Origin: an uncultured Streptococcus sp.
Lineage (GTDB): Bacteria > Bacillota > Bacilli > Lactobacillales > Aerococcaceae
Length of the DNA stretch: 6,724 nt
Direction: 5' to 3'
Assembly: GCA_916049935.1 (NCBI GenBank)
Contig: CAJZJI010000042.1
Location: forward strand, 1 to 6,724
A program made the position numbers and the translations under genes. Shown one piece after another: positions 1 to 4,997 of this stretch. The notes beneath the pieces were generated by a model. That model did no database searches, was not told the origin of the DNA, and worked only from the letters and a program-made list of their open reading frames with translations. The number at the start of each line of letters is the position of its first letter. The first letter of the stretch is position 1.

Positions 1-405
1 TGAAGAAATACCGGCTACGATTGGAACTAATGTGAACCAGAATAAAGCGTCACCGATACCACCCAATGGTCCCATTGCAGCAACACGTACCGCACGGATT
101 GTTGGAATATCTGCTTTGTTTTGTTCAAGTGATAATACAATCCCCATTACGAATGTTACTAAGAATGGGTGAGTATTGAAGAACTCTAAGTTATGAGACA
201 TTGATGCAGCTAAGTCATCTTTGTCTGTATGGATTTTTTCCAACCCTGGTAAAATACCGTATAACCAGCCACCTGCTTGCATACGTTCATAGTTGAAAGA
301 AGATTGTAAGAAAATTGAACGCCATGCCATTTTGTTTAACGTTGCTTTATCTAAGCGTGGAGCAGGCGTTTGGTTTTTATAAGAATCTGGAATATTATAT
401 GCCAT
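1..405 (-). CDS. Mannose-family PTS EIID component, N-terminal part (partial)
   Basis: Membrane EIID subunit of a mannose/fructose/sorbose/N-acetylgalactosamine-type phosphotransferase permease, which forms the translocation channel with EIIC. The window holds the first 135 codons; the family is usually about 270-300 residues, so roughly half is missing off the left edge, with no sign of breakage. The protein begins MAYNIPDSYKNQ. Family hallmarks are visible: the W-R-S-I-F-L-Q-S-S-F-N-Y-E-R-M-Q stretch, then GGWLYGILPGLEK, an FFNTHPF segment, and a glycine-rich GPLGGIGDALFW segment leading into a membrane helix. The start at 405 is chosen because a perfect GGAGGTGA ribosome binding site (411-418) sits 5 nt upstream. 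That site is inside the last codons of the EIIC gene, and the two genes overlap by 11 nt, implying translational coupling. Family assignment is very secure; sugar specificity is not readable. Confidence 0.95.
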   Translation of the reverse strand, partial: MAYNIPDSYKNQTPAPRLDKATLNKMAWRSIFLQSSFNYERMQAGGWLYGILPGLEKIHTDKDDLAASMSHNLEFFNTHPFLVTFVMGIVLSLEQNKADIPTIRAVRVAAMGPLGGIGDALFWFTLVPIVAGISS

Positions 406-1207
406 CTTCTTCACCTCCATCGTTCACAATGCTAGCACCCGCTGTTTTGAATTTTGTTTGGATTTGGAAATCCCAGTATGCAATTGCAAAACCAATGAAC
501 GCTAATAATACTAATGCAGATCCAGCTAAGCTTTCACTTGCAGAAACAATGTTTGCTAAAGCAAAACCTAAGAAGTAGAAGCCCCATAGTTCTTTAGAAA
601 CCATTACTTTTAGTAAGATTGCGAACCCTACGAAGCGCATCATACCACCGGCAGCACCTAAACCTGACATGAACCATTCAGGAATAGATTTTGTTAAAGT
701 ATCCCCGATAGCTTGTCCACCGACGAAGAATAATACAACTACAAGACCAAAGATAGCTCCTAATGCAGCCATTGCTAAGTAGTTCAAGCGAGCAATTCCT
801 TTTGGATTTGCATCGTGTGCATACTTATCAGCCACAGCCATCATTGGTGACATTAAAGCAAAGATTAAAGTAACGCCATATTGACCTAAAAGCGCAAATG
901 GAACAGCAGCACCTACTGCAGCAGCTGGTTCTAATTTAAGGCTGATAGCTAATACTGTCGCCATAATTCCGCCGATTACGGCATTAGGTGGTTGTGCCCC
1001 ACCGACTGGCATGTTACCGATTGTCATTAATTGGTAAGTACCCCCAACAACTAACCCTGTTTGTACGTCGCCCAAAATAGCTCCGATCACTGGACCCATT
1101 ACGATAGGTTGGTATAGTGATTCTAAAAAGCTGAATTGGTCAATCGCAGCAACAAAAGTTACAAGGAATACTAATAAGATTTGAATAAAACTTGCTTGCA
1201 TATTCAT
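395..1207 (-). CDS. Mannose-family PTS EIIC component (GalNAc/sorbose type)
   Basis: Integral membrane EIIC subunit that binds and moves the sugar across the membrane while EIIB phosphorylates it. The 270-residue product has the normal family length and is hydrophobic throughout, with several transmembrane segments. Signature stretches are GPVIGAILGD (about residues 38-47), GGTYQL (55-60) and GGAQPPN (69-75). The last resembles the GAQPPN-I-I-G region I recall from enterobacterial AgaC/AgaW (N-acetylgalactosamine/galactosamine permeases), which leans towards an amino-sugar substrate. The C-terminal tail is short and acidic (DGGEEDGI). Two starts are possible: 1207 (MNMQ...) has only 3 nt between the AGGGG ribosome binding site and ATG, while 1201 (MQASF...) has a better 9-nt spacing and gives 268 residues. 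The gene follows EIIB after about 22 nt and overlaps EIID by 11 nt. Confidence 0.95.
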   Translation of the reverse strand: MNMQASFIQILLVFLVTFVAAIDQFSFLESLYQPIVMGPVIGAILGDVQTGLVVGGTYQLMTIGNMPVGGAQPPNAVIGGIMATVLAISLKLEPAAAVGAAVPFALLGQYGVTLIFALMSPMMAVADKYAHDANPKGIARLNYLAMAALGAIFGLVVVLFFVGGQAIGDTLTKSIPEWFMSGLGAAGGMMRFVGFAILLKVMVSKELWGFYFLGFALANIVSASESLAGSALVLLAFIGFAIAYWDFQIQTKFKTAGASIVNDGGEEDGI

Positions 1208-1229
1208 TGACCCCTTTTATAAATAAAAA

Positions 1230-1706
1230 TTATTGGAATAATTTCGAAACGTCTTCTTTTCCTTCAGTTGGTACTTTCTGAATTTCAAGTTCGACACCTA
1301 ACTCCTGCAGTCTTCTAAATGCAGCAACATCTGCATCATCAACCGCAACAACACCTGCAACTTGACGTTTTCCTTCCGCCATGTGCATGTTCCCAATGTT
1401 AACCTTCTTGATTGGCACTCCTCCCTCTACTAATTTCACTACGTCTTGAGGATTTTCACAGATGATGAAAATCAACTGACGGTCTGCTGCTTTACCGATG
1501 ACATTAATCGTTTTTTCAATAGTGAAATAACGAGTTTGTGCACCAGCTGGAGCAGCCATATCCATTAACCCTTGACGCATCGGATCCGCAGCTACTTTAT
1601 CGTTAGCAACAAGCAGTAGGTTGGCCCCTAAGTAAGATGACCATTGAGTTGCAACTTGACCGTGAATCATACGATTGTCAATTCGTGTTAATAAAATATT
1701 TGGCAT
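1230..1706 (-). CDS. Mannose-family PTS EIIB component
   Basis: Cytoplasmic EIIB domain protein that takes the phosphoryl group from EIIA on a histidine and passes it to the incoming sugar. The product is 158 residues, the normal length for a free-standing EIIB of this family. The N-terminal motif LLTRIDNRMIHGQVATQW carries the phosphorylated histidine at residue 15. Other typical stretches are LLLVANDKVA, DMAAPAG and VNIGNMHMAEGKRQV. The reading frame extends upstream to an ATG at 1724, but I chose 1706: the sequence AAAGGAGAG, an ideal ribosome binding site, lies between the two ATGs with correct spacing for 1706, and the upstream ATG has no site of its own. It is the first gene of a transcript that continues into EIIC and EIID. 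A sigma-A promoter and a cre-like box precede it. Confidence 0.96.
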   Translation of the reverse strand: MPNILLTRIDNRMIHGQVATQWSSYLGANLLLVANDKVAADPMRQGLMDMAAPAGAQTRYFTIEKTINVIGKAADRQLIFIICENPQDVVKLVEGGVPIKKVNIGNMHMAEGKRQVAGVVAVDDADVAAFRRLQELGVELEIQKVPTEGKEDVSKLFQ

Positions 1707-1761
1707 TACTAGCTCTCCTTTCATAAAAAGCTAAATTCATTATACATAATTCTTCGATTTT

Positions 1762-1776
1762 TTGGAAGCGTTTTAG
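1762..1776 (+). promoter_or_regulatory. cre-like catabolite repression site upstream of EIIB
   Basis: TTGGAAGCGTTTTAG matches the cre consensus WTGNAARCGNWWWCA at 13 of 15 positions, missing only the final CA. It lies about 30-45 nt downstream of the predicted transcription start of the EIIB-EIIC-EIID transcript and about 55 nt before the EIIB start codon. Such a position is typical of roadblock repression by CcpA bound with HPr-Ser-P. A pathway-specific LacI-family repressor could use the same kind of CG-centred operator. Confidence 0.6.
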
Positions 1777-1814
1777 TAAAACTTTTTTAATAAATTCTTC
1801 ATTTTTGAGTTTTT

Positions 1815-1843
1815 ATTACATTTTTGTATTGCTAATTTGTAAA
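1815..1843 (-). promoter_or_regulatory. Sigma-A promoter of the EIIB-EIIC-EIID operon
   Basis: Read on the minus strand, a -35 box TTTACA (1838-1843; 5 of 6 consensus bases) is separated by exactly 17 nt from a -10 box TGTAAT (1815-1820; 5 of 6). Transcription would start near 1808, leaving a leader of about 100 nt before the EIIB start. The match in both boxes and the ideal spacing make this the best promoter in the window, but AT-rich sequence raises the chance of accidental matches. Confidence 0.65.
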
Positions 1844-1960
1844 ACATTATATATAAATGCTTTTTCCACCACTTTGATGTCAGACAACTCTCACTAATCT
1901 CTACAAATATATTTGAAATTCTTCACAATTAACAAAGTCCCCCCTCAATTTTTTTCCATA

Positions 1961-1987
1961 AAAAAAGAAGCTTAGAATCTAAGCTTC
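1961..1987 (-). terminator. Rho-independent terminator after the EIIA-yajC-membrane protein unit
   Basis: On the minus strand, GAAGCTTAGA pairs with TCTAAGCTTC (arms 1978-1987 and 1967-1976). This is a stem of about 8-9 bp once a small loop is allowed. A run of six to seven T residues follows at once (1961-1966 read in reverse). It starts 10 nt beyond the stop codon of the four-segment membrane protein and separates that unit from the EIIB promoter. On the plus strand no T-run follows, so it works in one direction. Confidence 0.85.
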
Positions 1988-1996
1988 CATTTCACT

Positions 1997-2482
1997 TTAT
2001 TTTGATTTTCCGATAATAGAACTAGTTCCACTGATAGTCACGATGACACCAAACGCAATGATAATCATTCGATTGACCATCTCTCCTGAGACAAAGAAAC
2101 TTCCAGCGATAATCAGAACTCCTGCTAAACTAACGAGTAATGTTTTAGCAAGGGATCCTTGTTGTTCATTTTGCTTCGCTCGGTTTAAGTCTCCTTCTTG
2201 AACTCCCTTTTGCACCACATACTTTGGCAAAATACTTTTCAGATACGCCACTGTCGCAAGCGCGTAGAATAACGCTCCTACAAATACGCATAGTAACACA
2301 TCACTCGGAAAGAAACTATAGAAAATAGCTCCCAAAGCAAATGCAATAACAAAGCGATGTCTAAAGGCATTAAAAGTCACTAAGTCATCTGTCGGAATAT
2401 GATAAACCGTCTTTAAGAATGGCAGATAGAAATAATCCTTACCGTCAGCTCCTGTATAAAACTCTCCAAAAATCGATTGCAT
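1997..2482 (-). CDS. Unrecognised membrane protein with about four transmembrane segments
   Basis: A 161-residue protein I cannot assign to a family. Residues 1-42 are a polar, aromatic-rich region (DGKDYFYLPFLKTVYHIP) probably on the cytoplasmic side. Hydrophobic segments follow at about 43-58, 61-82, 112-131 and 136-156. Between the two hairpins lies a charged loop (about 83-111, rich in K, Q, E and N). No signal peptide, lipobox or catalytic motif is visible. The gene starts 11 nt after the yajC-like stop, and the gap contains GGTGA, an acceptable ribosome binding site for the 2482 start. It is the last gene before a strong terminator, so it is co-expressed with the PTS EIIA and the YajC-like protein. 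From context it could be an accessory or assembly factor for the PTS permease; that is inference only. That it is a real gene is well supported by frame, spacing and terminator. Confidence 0.85.
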   Translation of the reverse strand: MQSIFGEFYTGADGKDYFYLPFLKTVYHIPTDDLVTFNAFRHRFVIAFALGAIFYSFFPSDVLLCVFVGALFYALATVAYLKSILPKYVVQKGVQEGDLNRAKQNEQQGSLAKTLLVSLAGVLIIAGSFFVSGEMVNRMIIIAFGVIVTISGTSSIIGKSK

Positions 2483-2493
2483 ACAGTCACCGC

Positions 2494-2769
2494 TTATAAG
2501 ACTTCAGAAATCGCAAAACGAGATACCGTAATCACGACGCCTTTAGCAATCTCTACATCTACTTTCTCTTCATCAACTTTCTTTACAGTACCATATAATC
2601 CATTCGCGCAGATAACACGTTTCCCAACTTGCAGGGCTTCATGTAATTTTTCAAAATACTGTTGTTGACGTTTCATATTTTTTCTTGAGAAGAAATAATA
2701 AATCCCTAAAATTACAACGACGAATACGATGAACGTAAGGGAACTCACTAAAATAATATTGGCAGTCAT
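2494..2769 (-). CDS. YajC-like membrane protein encoded in a PTS operon
   Basis: Small single-pass membrane protein of 91 residues with the layout of YajC, the accessory subunit of the Sec translocon complex. An N-terminal membrane helix (about residues 5-27) is followed by a basic stretch (SRKNMKRQQQ). A compact soluble domain then shows the family pattern: L-x-V-G-x-R-V-I-x-x-x-G-x-x-G-x-V-x-x-V, then VDVEIAKGVVITVSRFAISEV. Its ATG overlaps the EIIA stop codon as TAATG (2767-2771), so translation is probably coupled; no strong ribosome binding site is seen. A housekeeping yajC normally sits with tgt/queA or sec genes, so this is likely a second, PTS-dedicated paralogue. I recall a YajC gene in streptococcal glycosaminoglycan-disaccharide PTS loci. 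Its molecular role here is unknown. Confidence 0.88.
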   Translation of the reverse strand: MTANIILVSSLTFIVFVVVILGIYYFFSRKNMKRQQQYFEKLHEALQVGKRVICANGLYGTVKKVDEEKVDVEIAKGVVITVSRFAISEVL

Positions 2770-3215
2770 TAAATCCCATCCTCGTCATCAAATTCATCAA
2801 TGTCATTATGTTGAATCGTTGGTAAGCTTACTTGTTGAATCGCTTCTTTACCAGCTAATAAGCTTTGTGTTACCACGTCTTGCGCACTTGCAGCAAATTC
2901 ACGTAACATTGCAATTTCAATCAGCATTGGTAAGTTTGTTCCCACAACAACTTCCACATTTTCAAAATCAACAGAAGCTAACATAGCAGCCTTAAATGGA
3001 CTTCCTCCTAAAAGGTCCGCAAATACAACAATCCCTTCTGTTTCTTCTTGCAATTCAGCCATTGCATTTCTTAAATTATTTTCAAGAGCATCCATTGGAT
3101 CACTTTCTAAAAATGGTACCACGCGATATGCCGCTTGTTTTCCAGCGATCATCTCTAACGCTTGTCCTACTCCAACAGCAAATTGTCCATGCCCAGTAAG
3201 AATTAACCCTATCAT
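2769..3215 (-). CDS. Mannose-family PTS EIIA component (AgaF-like)
   Basis: Cytoplasmic EIIA protein of 148 residues that accepts phosphate from HPr and hands it to EIIB. The N-terminus MIGLILTGHGQFAVGV carries the phosphorylated histidine at residue 9. The conserved FADLLGGSPFKAAM (about 66-79, Asp67 being the usual conserved acid) and GTNLPML (92-98) are present. Length, the LTGHG start and the acidic tail ending in EDGI resemble, from memory, the AgaF EIIA of N-acetylgalactosamine systems. The start at 3215 has a near-perfect TAGGAGGA ribosome binding site. It is the first gene of a separate transcript with yajC-like and membrane protein genes; the matching EIIB, EIIC and EIID are on the next transcript downstream. 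It has its own promoter and an upstream cre-like box. Confidence 0.95.
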   Translation of the reverse strand: MIGLILTGHGQFAVGVGQALEMIAGKQAAYRVVPFLESDPMDALENNLRNAMAELQEETEGIVVFADLLGGSPFKAAMLASVDFENVEVVVGTNLPMLIEIAMLREFAASAQDVVTQSLLAGKEAIQQVSLPTIQHNDIDEFDDEDGI

Positions 3216-3245
3216 TCCATTTCCTCCTAAATACTTAATATCTTA

Positions 3246-3274
3246 ATACTAGACCAGGTTTCATTAAATAGCAA
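3246..3274 (-). promoter_or_regulatory. Probable promoter of the EIIA-yajC-membrane protein unit
   Basis: On the minus strand, TTGCTA (3269-3274; 4 of 6 bases of the -35 consensus) is 17 nt from TAGTAT (3246-3251; 4 of 6 bases of the -10 consensus). Transcription would start near 3239, giving a leader of about 24 nt. The boxes are weaker than those before EIIB, fitting a promoter that needs help from an activator. The tandem TATTAAGA/TATTAAGT just downstream offers alternative -10 sequences. Confidence 0.5.
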
Positions 3275-3281
3275 GCAGAAA

Positions 3282-3296
3282 TTAATGCGTTTTCAT
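3282..3296 (-). promoter_or_regulatory. cre-like site upstream of the EIIA promoter
   Basis: Minus-strand ATGAAAACGCATTAA matches the cre consensus WTGNAARCGNWWWCA at 14 of 15 positions. It lies just upstream of the -35 box, centred about 50 nt before the predicted start. CcpA at such upstream sites can activate or repress. A LacI-family sugar-specific regulator is an alternative user of this operator. Confidence 0.65.
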
Positions 3297-3313
3297 AAAT
3301 TTCCGTGAAAATA

Positions 3314-3362
3314 AAACGTGGAGCATTGACGTTTCACTGGGGGGTGACAATACTCCACGTTT
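3314..3362 (-). terminator. Long hairpin terminator after fucO
   Basis: A 10-bp perfect outer stem, AAACGTGGAG with CTCCACGTTT (3353-3362 and 3314-3323), encloses a 29-nt interior. On the minus strand it is followed by TTTTATTTT-like sequence, as an intrinsic terminator should be. The interior can pair further: ATTG with CAAT, then TCAC with GTGA around a CCCCCA loop, leaving a bulge. It starts 32 nt past the fucO stop and ends the sugar kinase/mutarotase/reductase transcript before the EIIA promoter. Confidence 0.8.
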
Positions 3363-3393
3363 AAAAGCTATACGAATATTTTTGTTTTACCGA

Positions 3394-4545
3394 TTAGAAC
3401 AATTCTTTGTAGAAAGCAATTGTTTCTTCTAATGTTGGCATGAATGGGTTACCTGGTGCACAAGCATCGATTAACGCATTCTTAGATAGATATTCGAAGT
3501 CGAAGTCTTTTTCTTCAATTCCTAATTCAGTTAATTTCTTAGGAATACCTACTGTTTCAGAAAGAGTTTCGATTTCTTTGATTGCATATGCTGCACATTC
3601 TTCATCAGATTTACCTTCAGTTTGTAAACCTAAAGCTTTTGCAACATCACGGAATGCAGCTGGAACACGTTTTGCATTTTCGCGTTCGATTACTGGTAAT
3701 AACATAGCACAGCATACACCGTGTGGAAGTTTGTAAACAGCACCTAATTGGTGAGCCATTGAGTGAACATATCCTAGTCCAGCGTTGTTGAATGACATAC
3801 CGCCTAAGAAGATTGCGTTCACCATACCTTCACGAGCTTCGATGTCATGGCCATCTTTAACCGCACGTGGTAAGTATTCTTTAATTAATTCAATTGCACC
3901 AATTGACAATTTCTTAGTAACGCCGTAAGCACCTGGAGTTACTAAAGCTTCAACCGCGTGAGTTAAAGCATCCATACCTGTTGCTGCAGTTAATGCTGCT
4001 GGTTTAGATACCATTAATTCAGGGTCGTTTACAGAGATTAAAGCTAGGCTGTTTTTATCAACCATTACCATTTTAACTTTTCTTTCTTCGTCTGTAATTA
4101 CGTAGTTGATTGTAATTTCAGCTGAAGTACCTGCAGTTGTGTTGATAGCAACTACTGGTAAGCCTTTTTTAGCAGATTTGTGTAATCCTTCGTAGTCTTG
4201 AGGTTTACCACCGTTTGTTGCAATTACTGAAATACAGCTTGCACAGTCTTGAGGTGATCCACCACCTAAGCTGATAATGAAGTCACAGTTGTTTTCTTTT
4301 ACTGCAGCAACCCCATCGTTAACGTTTTTACAAGTTGGGTTTGGTTCTACATCAGAGTAAACAACGAAGTCCACACCTGCTTCTTTTAAAGGTCCTGTTA
4401 CTTTAGGAAGAATATCACTTGATTCGATAAATTTATCCGTTACTAAAAGAGCTTTATGATATCCTAATTCTTTTACGTAAGGTCCAATTTCTTTAACGAC
4501 TCCTCTTCCAATTAAGTTAATTGCTGGTACATAAAATGTTGACAT
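3394..4545 (-). CDS. fucO: Iron-dependent lactaldehyde reductase (1,2-propanediol dehydrogenase), FucO type
   Basis: Group III iron-containing alcohol dehydrogenase of 383 residues (E. coli FucO is 382). It reduces L-lactaldehyde, the aldolase product of L-fuculose-1-phosphate or L-rhamnulose-1-phosphate, to L-1,2-propanediol while regenerating NAD in the cytoplasm. The nucleotide-binding GGGSPQD is at 94-100. The metal ligands are visible: Asp192 and His196 in GMDALTHAVEA, His261 in YVHSMAH and His275 in LPHGV. TTAGTSAEITINYVITDEE (about 137-154) agrees closely with E. coli FucO as I recall it and less with DhaT or YiaY, though parts elsewhere (KPAALTAATGMDALTHAVEA, NNAGLGYVHSMAHQLG) are DhaT-like. 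The start at 4545 has a TAGGAGAG ribosome binding site. It lies 29 nt after the mutarotase gene and is last in its operon. A 1,3-propanediol dehydrogenase is the main alternative; the neighbours favour FucO. Confidence 0.88.
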   Translation of the reverse strand: MSTFYVPAINLIGRGVVKEIGPYVKELGYHKALLVTDKFIESSDILPKVTGPLKEAGVDFVVYSDVEPNPTCKNVNDGVAAVKENNCDFIISLGGGSPQDCASCISVIATNGGKPQDYEGLHKSAKKGLPVVAINTTAGTSAEITINYVITDEERKVKMVMVDKNSLALISVNDPELMVSKPAALTAATGMDALTHAVEALVTPGAYGVTKKLSIGAIELIKEYLPRAVKDGHDIEAREGMVNAIFLGGMSFNNAGLGYVHSMAHQLGAVYKLPHGVCCAMLLPVIERENAKRVPAAFRDVAKALGLQTEGKSDEECAAYAIKEIETLSETVGIPKKLTELGIEEKDFDFEYLSKNALIDACAPGNPFMPTLEETIAFYKELF

Positions 4546-4574
4546 AATTTTTCTCTCCTAACTAGTAAGTAAGT

Positions 4575-4997
4575 TTATAAAACACCTTTTTTCAAGATGA
4601 TGTTTCCGTACAAGGCACTTTCTCCTGTTTGAATCACTAGATAAGCGTCTTTAGCTTGTTCGTAAAACTCAAATCGTTCGAACTCTTTAATCGCTGCTCC
4701 TGGGTGACTTTCTTCTAAGAGACGTTTATATTCATCCCAAATCACCGGAACTGTTGGATCTCCCGGAACGACTTGCATTAATCCTGCTTGATATGAACTG
4801 TAAGTATCTAATGGCAATACTTGTAGAATTGCTTCTAAAGCCACTGGAACACCATGTCCGTCCATACGAATCACTCGTTGGCCGATACGATGAGCTGGGA
4901 AGTTTGCGTCCGCAAGTACCAATTCATCTCCATGTCCCATCTCCATTAAATATTTCACAAGTTCTGGGCTTAAAATTTTAGGAATTTGTTTTAACAT
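4575..4997 (-). CDS. fucU: L-fucose mutarotase, RbsD/FucU family
   Basis: Cytoplasmic sugar mutarotase that interconverts alpha and beta pyranose anomers so that the isomerase receives its preferred form. The product is 140 residues, equal to E. coli FucU. Family features are the MGHGDELVLADANFPAH motif (about 20-36), with His22 as the probable catalytic base and Asp30, and the C-terminal ALYGNIILKKG (about 128-138), whose tyrosine and asparagine belong to the active site. An RbsD (ribose pyranase) role is less likely, given the kinase and FucO neighbours and the FucU-like length and ending. The rhamnose mutarotase RhaM belongs to a different family and does not look like this. The ATG overlaps the kinase stop as TAATG (4995-4999), with AGAGGA about 9 nt upstream, so the two are translationally coupled. 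Confidence 0.88.
   Translation of the reverse strand: MLKQIPKILSPELVKYLMEMGHGDELVLADANFPAHRIGQRVIRMDGHGVPVALEAILQVLPLDTYSSYQAGLMQVVPGDPTVPVIWDEYKRLLEESHPGAAIKEFERFEFYEQAKDAYLVIQTGESALYGNIILKKGVL

Noticed and set aside
1817..1828. Small inverted repeat TACATTTTTGTA inside the EIIB promoter spacer, as a possible operator
   Set aside because: The arms are only 4 bp, in very AT-rich DNA that also makes up part of the -10 box; chance is a sufficient explanation without conservation data.
1850..1960. Possible sigma-54 promoter before EIIB, as mannose-family PTS operons often have
   Set aside because: The only candidate (TGGTGGAAAAAGCAT on the minus strand) has the GG and GC elements 10 nt apart instead of 12 and lacks TTGC. 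A good sigma-A promoter is present just downstream.
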